DNA from: Sindora glabra
Lineage: Eukaryota > Streptophyta > Magnoliopsida > Fabales > Fabaceae
DNA: 64,000 nt
Reading direction: 5' to 3'
Assembly: GCA_020226215.1 (NCBI GenBank)
Contig: CM035236.1
Coordinates: 6,701,001-6,765,000 of the forward strand
Shown here: piece by piece, positions 21,089-33,040 of the stretch
How the letters are laid out: each line of letters begins with the position of its first letter
How positions within the stretch are numbered: the first letter of the stretch is position 1
Position numbers and translations under genes: made by a program
The notes under the pieces: model-generated
What the model saw: only the letters and a program-made list of their open reading frames with translations
Told to the model about the DNA's origin: nothing
The model's database searches: none

Positions 21089-22360
21089 TACGTAAAGCCC
21101 TTAAGAGAGAAGAACGTGAGACATGAAATAAGTACATATGTACTTTGTTTGATTAATGATATTTAAATATGAATTTAAATTTAATTAATTATCATTATAA
21201 ATCAATTTCATATTATCATTTACTAATATATTATTATATCAATAAAAAATTATTAAAATATTTTTTACTGTTAGTAAAATTTATTAACTTCTTAATGATA
21301 TATCATCTCCTTATTTATAGACAGTATAAAATTTTTTACATTACAATGAATTAAATTTAATCTATTTTTTGGGGTAAATAAATTTAATCTCTTTTAAATG
21401 TACTAAATTTGTTTATTGACTTCCTTATGATTGCTGAATGGATGTTTGCAATTACACGGCGAATATTTCCATTTCCACAAAAAAATATTATTATATACCA
21501 CATTTTTATCCTCCATTCTTGATATAGCACAAAACTTTGATCCTACATTCTTGACAGGTCCCTTTTTACCTCAAATAATTTTATATTTTCATATATTTAT
21601 AACAGGAAAAATATTATATAAAGGGGCATTGTTTTTCACTTTCCTGAATTACTTACGTTCACTTTGGCGCTCTCACAAAATTGTAAGATTCATAGATTTG
21701 AGAATCTTATTATTTATTGGAAAAGAGTAAACAATGTGGTTATGAAAATAATTGTATCAAACACTTCCTTGTAAAACCATGAGCGTGTCATATTTGAAAA
21801 AAGAATCTCAACCAGACATTATATTAATTTACTCAAAATTATAAAAAACTAACCACAGTGCAAACTCTTAAATCCTTTCGAACATTTTGTCAAACGGAAA
21901 TTGTGTGAACAAAGAAGTGGCAAAATTGGGCAAACAATTCGCCTTAACGGACATGACGAATCTTATGGCTCTGCAAAACACATAATTAAATTCAAATCAA
22001 TTAGATTCAATTTTCAATGAATGGAAAATACAAAATCTTCAACCTCTACACATTTTACATTTTATTAAGTATACAAACCTGTTTATATTAAACTATATGG
22101 GGAATAAACATGCACAGACAACACAAGTATGTATATTAAAGTCTATATCTAACAAGATAAATTCCAGAGAATGAAAATGAATCCCTCACAATGAGATCAA
22201 AGGAATGGGAAAAAAGGGAAAAAAACTACCAATAATAGCTAATAATTTGATTATGAAGCATTCATCTATTTTTTTATAAGATTTAATGTATTTTCTTTTT
22301 AAAAAAGCATGAATTCAACAGCTCCAAAGTAGTTTGAAAAAACAGACAATAGGACAATGA

Positions 22361-22829
22361 AGGAAAAATTTATTAATTAAATTAATTGAAGAAAATATAC
22401 ATAATTGCTTTTGTCTCTTAATTTGATGCTATATTCTACACAATAACTAAGAATCATAAAAAACTCTTACTTTCTATTCACGATAATTTTTACTAAAAAC
22501 CACACTTCTAGAAGGAAGGTTTGCTCTTTGTAAAAAAAATTTCTGATTGTGTTCTCTCTCTTTGTTTGTGGGTAGTTATCTCTCTTTTACCCAATTTGTT
22601 ATTAGTTATTCAAAAAAAAAAAACTTATTTGTTTCCTTTATCATCATTATTTAAAATTTGAATTGTGAAATATGCCCTAATGACCCAATTTTATTATGAA
22701 TTGTGAAAAATAATTTGTAATTAATAAGAAATCTTTGAGGAAAGAATTCTATTCTAAAGAATTCCTTTATCAAAGAACTTGGTTTTTACATAAATATAAG
22801 GGTTAAGAAAGGACAAATATTCAAGAAAG
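22361..22829. other. AT-rich spacer
   Basis: An A run lies near 22610-22623. No coding or bounded repeat feature was seen. Confidence 0.55.
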
Positions 22830-23515
22830 ATATTACAATTATATGAATCTTTTTCAAACAAATATATCTTTCTTTGAATGGTTTGAAGCATATGCTGATT
22901 ACAACTAAATTGAGTATCCTCTAAAAAGGTTAAAATCTATTAGTGTTATCACTAACAAGATGAAAGAATGGACTACTACTAAAAGAGAAAAGCTTATCTC
23001 AAAACTCTCGCCAAAAGGTCCATTCTAAATACCAATTGCAAATCCCAGGAAGTCGATCATAGCATCTCTCTTCAAAACAAAGGAGTACAAAGAAGGAAAA
23101 GTAGCAGCGGTTAAAGATATCACCTTAATCATTGAATAAAATAACTACACTAACAGGTATCTCCAAACTATAAGAACCCACATATTATTTGTTGGAAATT
23201 CTAGCATTCTTGGAAATTTTACAGGAGAAACCTCTAGCACTAAGAAGGTTGAAAACCCTTTGTTTAAACCTTATCAAATCCCTCCTGAAAAACAAATAAC
23301 CCTTTCCAAAGACTCAGCCTTGAATAGGGTAAATCAAATGATAGAGAAATTAAACCAAAAATTAGGATAGGTGTATGTTGATGAATCAGAAACACCTAAG
23401 TTTGCCAAATCAGTTACTAAAAAATTAGTTACAGCCTTTAACAATTGCTCTGAAACATCTTCAGAGGAATATCAAGTAAACCTAATAAAATAAGAACCTA
23501 GGGAAATAAGAACTT
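22830..23515 (+). pseudogene. Endogenous pararetrovirus-like polyprotein fragment
   Basis: One frame reads almost continuously as coding text, interrupted by at least five stops. Landmarks are FFEWFEAYADYN near 22860-22900, KSISVITNKMKEWTTTKREK (about 22935-22995), NNYTNRYLQT at 23140-23169, a Ser/Thr-rich linker, then FKPYQIPP (about 23262-23285) and a C-terminal helix-like stretch. The combination of an NNYTNxYL helix, a polar linker and a FKPYQ box is what I associate with the virion/coat portion of caulimovirid polyproteins found in plant genomes, but this is recalled, not searched. Reverse transcriptase is absent. It is a short, defective relic and cannot encode a virus protein. It stops at a primer-site motif that faces the other way. 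Confidence 0.42.
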
Positions 23516-23760
23516 GGGCTCTGATACCAGCGAACCTTGGAGGTCCCCCCTAAATGCAAAAAAAGAAAGATTATAACTAGAAAAATGAAAGTAGGGATCA
23601 CAGATGGAGTGCAAATATTTTATTAATAAAACATAAAACTTGCAAAAAAAGTTTTAAAGGAAGGGAGAGAACTAGTAAGCAGATAGTCTTTTGTGACTTG
23701 TCTGAGGCATGGTTCAATACATTTGGGATGCCTATTTTATAGGCAAAATTCAAGACTAAT
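23516..23760 (-). other. Retroelement or pararetrovirus leader with primer site
   Basis: Read on the minus strand, this has a TATA-type box (CTATAAAATAG, 23730-23742), a transcript-like leader containing AATAAAAT (23617-23624), and then TGGTATCAGAGCCC at 23529-23516, a perfect initiator tRNA-Met primer site. This order fits a caulimovirid intergenic region or an LTR-plus-primer junction. No matching second LTR was found in the window. Its orientation is opposite to the coding fragment at 22830-23515, so the two cannot belong to one undisturbed element. Confidence 0.45.
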
Positions 23761-25191
23761 TGAAGAAATTTTACCCAAAAATATTAAGAAAGGATGGGAA
23801 ACATTAATCAATTTACAATGAAGACAACATATTTAGATTACCAATAATTTCCCTTAACTTTTAGTCATCTCTTCTAATCAAGAAAAAAATTTGAAGAACC
23901 TTTTAAGTGTTCAATATTAGCAACCACCAATTACCACTAGCTTGGTCTTACATTTAAAATAAAAAATATTGATAAATAAATCTCTAGTCTAATATTTTTG
24001 GATATTATTTTAATATTATCGTAAAAATGTTTTTATTCACCTTCTCACAATAGAATAACATTTATTACATGTTTGACAAAATCAAATTAAACTAAATGTT
24101 AATTATCATTAAATCCTAAATTAGGAACTAAAATGTAATCACATGAAAATACCATTGGATACGATTATATAGAATATATAAGAAAATGTACTAGTGTTGG
24201 AAGTCATGATTGAATATTGAAGAATCCTTATTTCTATCCAAGAGAACTCCAAATGTGACTAAGTGCTTTTCTTCCATTTTCTAATTGTCATAAATGGTGG
24301 CTACCAATGAGACAAGCTACACCCTTTAGTTATATTTAAACTAAGGTATTTGGATGGGGGAGGGGACCTGACCCATTGTAAATTTATTTTTAGACCCTCC
24401 CATTAAGGAGCCTAGTTTATCACTTTATTTGTCCAGCCTTACACTTTTTCATATCACACTTATATACATTTAAACTTAGATAAACCTAAGCCCAACTATA
24501 TAGATCAAATAATAAACTTAGGCTTTATCAGTTTCTTTAATTCAATCTATTTTTCCTAAACTAAAACAATTAGCAAAAGCCTATATTAAGAAAATCTCTA
24601 ACACTAAATTCAATTCCCTATTCATTGATTTGAATTATTTAAAATTAAGCAATTGTAAACATGAGTGCTTTGAATGCATTTAAAATTTTTCTCCATGACA
24701 TATTATTTACATATCAAGTTATTGCTAAATAATAATTTGTTATGACCTAATTTACAAAACTCATGACTGGTGTAGAAATTGTACAACTATTAGTTTCCAC
24801 TAGCCTTTTTACTTAACTTTATTATTCTTTTCCACATTATGAAGCTCTATTAATGAAAGGAGGTGTAATAGTTTTTTTTTTCATAACAAGGATGGATAAT
24901 TCATAATATGATTTACTTTTTAATTATTCAAAAGTCTACATTCCTAATGTAATCCATTATAATGAGACAAAAGACAACTTATGACTAACTCTAGGATAAG
25001 GTCTAAACCACATTAATAAGACTTTTTAGCCTTAGAATCCTAAAACTATTAGCTCAAATTTTGTATTTTTTATGGTAAATGTAAAATAATTATTCATGCA
25101 ACTGTAATAGTGAGATGTGAGTCTAAGCAATGACACAATAAGTAAAACTACTAAATTTACTATAAAATCCCATCCATGCAAACCAAATGCA

Positions 25192-25230
<39 letters not shown>

Positions 25231-27051
25231 CATTTATCACATTATACATAATCATCACCTTTTGAAAAGTTAATATAAATCTGTTATGATTTTAACCAAT
25301 ATACATACAATCATTTCATTTATCACATTAAATAGTATATTACAAATTTATTCATTTATCCAGCTAAAAGTATTCATTATAAAAATTTGTAAGAATACTT
25401 AAAGTGGTACTTAGCCATCCATTCATAATATGCTATGAATGCAAATGTATGACAGGATATATATATGTAGGGCAATCCTTTCTCCTTTTCCCTCCATTCA
25501 GCCATAATAATATCTCTTCTAACATTATCCCCCTATTCCTTTGCAACTCTTTCTCTATATATGGCATTAGACCCTTTTTTCTCTATCACAAAACAATTTA
25601 ATTCCTTACTTGAAACTTTTTAATTAAAAATCTAGCCATATGGGCCTTACTTTTTGCAATCAATGAATGCAAATGTGATTTATGCACATTACATGACCAT
25701 CTTTTCATTTTAAAACACTCTCACTGCACTTGACTTTTTAATAAAATATTTGCCTTGTTTCACAATAAATCACCTTTATATACTAAAGTTGTTCATCATT
25801 CATGCATATGGTTATATCACATATTTTAGATTTATTTCATGATTTAAAAATCTAGTTTCATTCAACAAAATTAACCTTTCCTAACTTTCTTGGCATATTT
25901 TGAAACAAGTGCCTTTTCACTCATGCCTTCATATCATTTAGTGCATCCACATAACAAGCACCATTTCTTACATGCTAATATATATATAGTATATAAAGAC
26001 CACATGCAACTAAGTAAAGAGAGAAGTTTCATTCATAAATTTATAAGTTTTGTGAGCTTGATTTCTTTATTACCAAGCTCAAGCCCTCTCAAAATTCCTG
26101 TTAATGCATTAACTAGTTCTTTTCTTTGCTTCAAATGGGTAAAGCCTAAAAGGAAGGACTTCAAACACCTAACTCTATCTAACTCCAACTGCTACCACAA
26201 CTTACCTCAATGGCCCCAAAGCACTTCAAATATGGAAGACACTAGACTAGATGGTAGAATGATGGTTAACTACAAATAGTGGATAGGTTCAAATTAAAAT
26301 TAAATAGGGAACTCAATCTAGGTTCAACAACAAGCTAAATGAAAGGCAAAGGGGCTTTTCCTCATGCAAAGAAATGATCAGCCTTTGCTTTCTTACTCGG
26401 GAACTCACATTAGTATAGGATGACAGCATGGCTTAAAAGGACTAGTCAACAGAAAATTTGAGGAAGCAAATGATGATCAATGATTGTATATGAAAAGGAG
26501 AAAAAAATGAGGTAAAGGATTAGGTGTGGAAAAGGTATTGATATGAAGAGAAAGAAAGGGATGAAATATGCTTGTATGTTTTCGAGATAGGGGAATTAAA
26601 TAAAAGGGGCTTAAAGCCTGAGGATTTAGATGTAAAGAAAAAGATGAAGACTTTTGGAAACTTTCACAATAATAAATAAAATTGGACAAGCTTACAATAA
26701 AAGGAGCATAGGAAAGAAGATTGAATGAAATGAGACATTACTAGCTTAACGACAAAGGTTCATACCTCTGTATGATGCAAAATGACAAAAAATAGCCTGT
26801 ATCATCTTTGCAAATATTTTATTTTATTTTTTATTTATAATGGATGAGGATACAACAAGATAACATGTATCTTGTAAAACTATTGTATTTACTTCTTTCA
26901 ATTTGATTTGATGATATATTTTCATTCATGGTAACAAAAATAATTTTACTATTAATTAATAATTTAGTGTAATTAAAATAACATTATAAACTCATTTTTT
27001 TTAAACTTTCTAAAATTAAATCTTTATAATATTAATAAGGCATAAAATGTA
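23761..27051. other. Intergenic DNA, unclassified
   Basis: Open frames at 25404-25601, 25890-26279 and 26477-26689 lack recognisable domains. 26450-26760 is markedly purine-rich on the plus strand (pyrimidine-rich on the minus), which creates the minus-strand frame there. Some of 24300-26300 reads like old repeat sequence, but no termini were found. Confidence 0.5.
25195..25229. repeat. (TA)n microsatellite
   Basis: An uninterrupted alternating AT tract of about 35 bases. Confidence 0.95.
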
Positions 27052-27402
27052 TATTTTATTAGGGGTGGGAATTGATTGGTTTAGGCTAGTTAACAAACCT
27101 AATTCTAACTAACTACCACTAATCGATTGTATTTAAAGCCCATATATAACTAACTGCCTAGAATTCTTAATTTGTTATAAATCAATCAAATTGGATTGAA
27201 GCAGTTCCAAGTAGGTTCAGGTGGTTTAAAAAGCAAATTCAATCTTGCATATTTTTAAGTTGAACAAAGGCGATTTTCGCTTCTTTATTTGACGAACTAA
27301 AACTAAATTTAGGAAGAAAACACTACTAAAAACTTGTTCATAACACACATTTATTCTACATACATTTTCCTTACATTCATGCTAACAAAAATAATATTTA
27401 GG

Positions 27403-29368
27403 TGTTGGTATGTATCCTAGGAGCTAATCATAAGATAATTGTAATAATGCACAATGTATTATATTTTATTTTTAGCAATACAATTATTATATTTTGTTTT
27501 ATTTTATTTTTTGCATAAATTATAACTTAAATATAATAATTATCCATGAAATAGCTTTGTTATTCCTAAAATGTCCATAGTTGAATATTACTGCAAAAAA
27601 GGATAACAATAATACATTAAGACTATCATGTATAGGTGATTGATGATTATGAATTATGAATATATGATATCAAGTCAATACATAGGTGCATTGTTAGTGA
27701 ACAGATGTACTGGATTAACCCACTATGAGAATACTGCATGGATAGATATGTGTCATTAGTTATTCTCATATAACCACAATGCACATAATCTTTTGACTTG
27801 AAGTCATTGCGATTCCCTATATGAAGGGTCACTCACTTTAATGCCGTCCTATGTCATTTTTAATTTGGATGACATGTAGGGCATTGATTAGGTGTGTCAT
27901 AAACCATGCAGAGGGAAGTAAGTGATGTAGATGAGATTTTGTTACTCCTACATAAAGAAGAGATATCCTTGGACCCATTGATTGAGTGAGACATAGAAAT
28001 ATATAGCCATGCTCAAATAGATCAATATGTGATATTGATCATTTATTTTAAGTCTACTTAGTATCAAGAAATATAAATTGAAGTCACTATGGTGATATTG
28101 ATCATATGACCATAATGCACGTAGTCCTTTAACCTAAAGTCACTATGGTTCCCTATATGAAGGGTCACTCTCTTTGATGCTGTCTTATATCACCTTTAAT
28201 TAGGATGACGTGTAGGGCATTGATTGGGTGTGTCACAAATCATGCAGAGGGAAGTGAGTGATGTAAATGAGATTTTGTTACTCCTATATAAAGGAGAGAT
28301 ATCCTTGGGTCCCTTGATTGAGTGAAACTTAGAAATGTATGACCATGCTCAAATGGATCAATATGTGATATTGATAATTTGTTTTAAGTCTACTCAATAT
28401 CAAGAAATATAAATTGAATATTGATGAGGATGACACACTCCATACCTTCAGTTTGATTTGGATATCATTACAAAAGAGATTATGATGCAAAGTATTGATC
28501 ACACATTATGTGGATGTCAAATCATAGACATGTTTACTACTTGAGTGGTAGTGATGTATTGCTAGATACTGCTCACTATCTATGGTCCAATGATGGATCA
28601 TTATTAACGTAGTAGAAACCTACAGGGTCACACAAAAAAGAGTAAGAATAAGATAGTAATTAATTAGTTTTTGGTTAGACTAAAAACTTATTAATTGGAC
28701 TTGTTATTTTATATATATGATATATGTATATATATATATTATCCATGTAATATATATTTTATTATATTATGCCATATTATTTAATATTAAAGTAATATCA
28801 TATTATTATACTATTTAATATTAGATAATTATGTTATGAGATAATATTATTATTTGCTAATATCTAATTATTAATATTAAAGTAATATTAAATAATTAAT
28901 AGATAAGTCCTACCTCTCTTCACTCTTACCATATTAGAGATAAGGTATTAGTGGTTAAGTAGGATTAGGTTAGTTGTGATTTTCTTAGTATGACTAGGAA
29001 AAATGCATGCCTTTAGCTATATATAAGAGGCATGAGGGCATCATTATACATATAAAAAATAAGAAAATTTTCCACTAGCAAAACTGCACAAAACACCCTA
29101 TAAAAACCTACACTAAATCCTTCTTTCTTCATGAGAGAGACGAATCCTAGTAAATTCATGGAAGTTTAGAAGTTACCATTTGCTCTATGTGGGTATTGCA
29201 GAGGCACCATCACCTAACTGTGCTCGTGATTCAGATCTGCACTCCAAAAGGTAATCTTTTGATTCTTAATTTATGCTTACGTGCATTGATCCTATGAAAG
29301 GTTTCACATTACATGAATTTTGAAAATCTACCTTCCGCTGTACTACATGATGTGTATGAAACCTAACA
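27403..29368 (+). mobile_element. Solo LTR (1966 bp) nested in the hAT element
   Basis: It begins TGTTGGTATG and ends CCTAACA, with flanking ttagg (27398-27402) and tcagg (29369-29373), a 4-of-5 target duplication. No internal coding region or second LTR is present, so it looks like the product of recombination between two LTRs. It contains an internal 336-bp tandem duplication and shares blocks (atcatgc-gagg, ctcctatata, catgctca) with the solo LTR at 49603-51075 read on the minus strand. I take it to be of Ty1/copia origin from the look of the ends, which is uncertain. Confidence 0.72.
27763..28420 (+). repeat. 336-bp tandem duplication inside the solo LTR
   Basis: 27763-28084 recurs at 28099-28420 with a constant 336-base offset. 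Shared runs include ccctatatgaagggtcactc, gtagggcattgatt, atgcagagggaagt and tatcaagaaatataaattga. The copy contains the TATA-like cctatataaagg element, so the LTR carries its probable promoter segment twice. Confidence 0.88.
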
Positions 29369-29373
29369 TCAGG

Positions 29374-30867
29374 GTATTTTAACAATATAAAAAATACATA
29401 GAATTAGTCAATTAATTTCATTAAAGGGCTAATACAAAGGAAAACCTTAGAAGAGCTTCAAATTGCTAGTTTAAGTTACTTAAAACAACTACCAACTTGG
29501 CCATTACACCTACTAATAAGTATTGTATCAAAAAACTATCTTTATGTTATGTACAACTGAGAATAGGCCACTTTTACTATACAAGTGGATATGTGTGCTA
29601 CTATGTACCATGATTTTCTAATTAGGCTAGTAACACCAAAAAAATAGTGCTAACCCTAAGCACTAATATTCACAAAAGTCTAAGGTACCATTTATCAAAA
29701 AATTGGAAGTTATTGGTTCCTTAAATCATCAACAAAAAAAGGCATCACTAGTTTCATAAAACCTGCACAATATGGAAAAAAAATAAGTAATGATAAAAAA
29801 ATTTAACTTGATGAGTGAGTAAGCATTCAAAGAGTTATTATTAGTCCAAGTACAAATCCAAAGCACTAATAGAATAGTTTAATGTTTCAATTCTAAGAAT
29901 AAGAATATTTTGAGTATTAAATTGGTTGATTGATACCTATATCTTTTTTAAGCTAAGGGAAATATGAGCCATAAATTAATCAAGTGCTAATTAGAGTCAG
30001 ATTGAGATATTTAATTCAAAGTGGGAAAAAGAGTTGTTATAGTTATTAAAACCATACTTTTAATTTAAAATAGCAAAGGATAGCAACTAATTCTAGATTC
30101 AATGGAGCAATCCTTCAAAAATTTATTTTTTAAGACACTAATTATTATGAATAAGAGAGTATTTAAATGAAAGAAGAAAAGAATAAATAATATTATTATA
30201 AAGTTATAAATGGATATCAATTAAAATTAGTATCATTATTTATTTTAGTACAATAATATTTTTAAAATTATTTAAAACATCGATTTGATAGCTCATAAAT
30301 AAGTTATGAATCGATGTAATGAATACCTTTTGACTAGTAGTAGGTATATACAATAACAAAAATGTAAGAAATAAGAATGATCTAGACACATATTTGCCAG
30401 TCTTCCACATAATTTAAAGAATTCCATGTTTGTCAACTTCTACCTTAATCATCCTATAAGGATGTTGTAATCATAATAAAGGCTTTATCCAATTTATTAC
30501 TACTTATTGCAAATGCACCACTATTATCATTCAGTGATTTAGCTTAATTCCTATTACTACCTACAGCTGGTATATACATCTATCTTAAAAATCTCAATTA
30601 CTAAATATGTCACATTAAACAATCTAAACAAAATATAAACTAGAAATACCTTGTGGATCGCTAGTCTATAACCATAGGCTATGGTTTTTGCTTGTTTTCT
30701 TTACTTCCTCCTGTATTACTTGTTTCAAGGCCACTACTTTTGCATTTAAAAGAAGCTGCCACTTCTAAAACGATAATAGGAAATAATTAGTAATTGTAAA
30801 AATATGGTGGAAATATATTAAAAATTAGTATTAGCAAACATATTGGAACTCTAATTATTAGTTACCT
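29374..30867. other. Non-coding 3' part of the hAT element
   Basis: AT-rich sequence between the solo LTR and the transposase stop. No other gene was seen. Confidence 0.5.
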
Positions 30868-33040
30868 TTCTCTACATCTTTATATGTGTTATTAATAAAC
30901 TCAGAGTTTTGAAGTTGGAATTTAGAGGGTTTCAACCAATTTTGAGAAAATAAGAAAGCTTCCATTGTCTTTAGGTAAAGGGAACTTCTAAACATATCAA
31001 GTACATGCCTACTGGCGCTAAATGCAAATTCTAAAGCAATTGTTGAAATAAGATAACCAAGATATCCTTTTCCATCTTAAAAAGTATTTCAAACCTCGAT
31101 GCTTTCAATTTCTTCCAACCTAACATATCATAATGCTCATCTTTATCATTAATGCATAACTTGTGGAGATATGTTTCCAATTTGTTCTTTGCCTTTATGG
31201 TGTCTTTCTTCCTTAAGTGTGATTTAAATGCAGTTGTTTTTGCTTAATGAGCATGACTTTGAATTAGTGGCTCCTTTTAACTTAAAGAATCACATTTTGA
31301 TGCGCCTTTTTTTATTGCCACTCATAATGAATTTTCCCATATTCACTTGCATACCATTCATACATCTTAGTTATGGATTTTTTAACTTTCTCACCATAGC
31401 TTTAGCAAGTGTTTGACCGTAGACTTCCTCATATAACCATGTAATGTAGGCTAATTTGAACATTGGATTAAGTATATTTACAATAAAGGTGATAGGTTCC
31501 ATAAATTCAATCAAATCCTAATACTTGTCAAACTTTATTTTCATTTCAGTTGCCATGAAATACAATACAAAATCTACATTCTCAGCTGAGGTCTATTCAT
31601 TCAACTCACTCTACACAATAGATATATGTGTGTAAAGAGAGTTAGAAGTCACATACAATGAAGCAAATAAAGCTGAGGTTGTATTATAAAAAATCTTTAA
31701 GAACTTGGTAAATGCCTTAATATTATCCTAATCATTATTGTTTAAGAAATCTCTTCTTCTTTCAGAATTTCTAAAGTATAGAAAGTAATCACTATTATCC
31801 TTTTCCAACCTATCAAATGCCTTTTGAAACTTTTCAACTGATTCAAGCATTGTATAGGTTAAGTTCCATCTAGTAGGGATATCTAAGCACACTAAGGCAT
31901 TAGAATTAATGTTTTCTACTTTAATAAACTCCTTAAACTTGGCTAACCTAAAATGTGATGATCTAACATAACAAACAATATTTCTTATAGCAGCAATGGA
32001 CTTATGATAATCTTTCAACCCCTCACTCACCACTAGGTTAAGAAAATGTGTTTAACATCGCATATGCACTATATGCCCATTCAACACCAAGCCATTCCAT
32101 TTCTTAAGTTTTTTTTTTCAAGTATGCTATAGTTGTATCATTAGAACTAGTATTATTAACCATAATGGTGAACACCTGCTTCAAACCTCATTCATTTGGA
32201 CAAGCTTCAATGGCCTTCTCAATTGTTTCCCCTTTGTAACTTGAAACTAAACAAAAATTAAGAAGTCATTTTTTGTTGTTCCATTCATTATGAATGAAGT
32301 GAGCTATTAAAGATAAATAATTTAGATTTTGAATTGATGTCCAATAATCTATGGTTAAACACACTCTCATGCAATTAGTCTTCAATAAACCTTTAAGCTT
32401 ATCTTTCTTTTCCATTAGATCTTATAGCAATAATTCATGATAGTCTTCATAGTAAGCATATCCAACCTTGGACATAACCTCTTACATGTGTATCTAAACC
32501 TAAACCCTTCAATAACCTTGAATGATTGCTCATCATATATCATAAAGAAAGCTATGCCTTTCTTACATTCCTTAGGGTTAAATGAATTTGACATAAAACT
32601 AGCTAATTGTTTACTAGTAGATATATTTTAGGGTTAATGTCAAGTGTGTGCGTGCATATTTTGGACATTTCTTTATGTGAGCCAATAGGTTTGATGTGTC
32701 ATGCTCCTTACTACTAGCTAAAAACCTATGACCAAAATGAACACACTTTATAATGGGTTCATTGACCTTATCTTTTGGCAAATTTATAAAGTGATCCCAT
32801 GTTATAGACCTTTTCCTTGTCTATATCCTAACAACTTTGTTTACATTTGACTTTCTTGATGTAATCTTCCTTTTCTTACCACTAAAAGGTTTTGCTTTAG
32901 AGTTTTTAGTGGATAAAGCAATTAGAGATATGCATTTATCATTAGAAGTAACAAGAGCCTTGCCTTTATCACTTGAACCATCGAAAGCTTTTCCTTTCTT
33001 AGTTGGACTAACAAGAGCTTTGTTAAATGAATCAAGATGA
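30868..33040 (-). pseudogene. hAT-family transposase, decayed
   Basis: Read on the minus strand from about 33040. It has a basic N-terminal region (KKGKAFDGSS, GKKRKITSRKSN), then a BED-type zinc finger (SITWDHFINLP, KCVHFGHRF, NLLAHIKKCPKY at about 32800-32650). The second zinc-binding Cys is Phe here (ttt), so the finger should be dead. The central block at 32033-31728 includes RNIVCYVRSS and LDIPTRWNLTYTMLE, the conserved hAT core. The C-terminal dimerisation region near 31070-30980 reads YLISTIALEFAFSAS and LDMFRSSL, equivalent to the usual STVASESAFS block, ending near 30868. Several stops and frameshifts separate the pieces (one near 32823). Intact relatives cut and paste hAT DNA; domesticated DAYSLEEPER/RICESLEEPER-type proteins share the fold, but the stops argue against domestication here. 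Confidence 0.88.

Larger units (their letters stand above)
20006..22360. repeat. Segmental duplication, copy B
   Basis: Blocks 20006-20665 and 21662-22360 match copy A at 11080-11731 and 12255-12950 in the same order and orientation, about 8.9-9.4 kb away. The 20666-21661 interval is unique to this copy and contains the short secreted-peptide gene at 20847-21014, so it was either inserted here or lost from copy A. Confidence 0.88.

Noticed and set aside
25890..26279. 129-codon plus-strand frame
   Set aside because: His/Ser/Phe-rich with no domain, no promoter or splice context; likely chance.
26477..26689. Minus-strand Ser/Pro/Leu-rich frame
   Set aside because: Product of a purine-rich strand bias, not a secreted protein.
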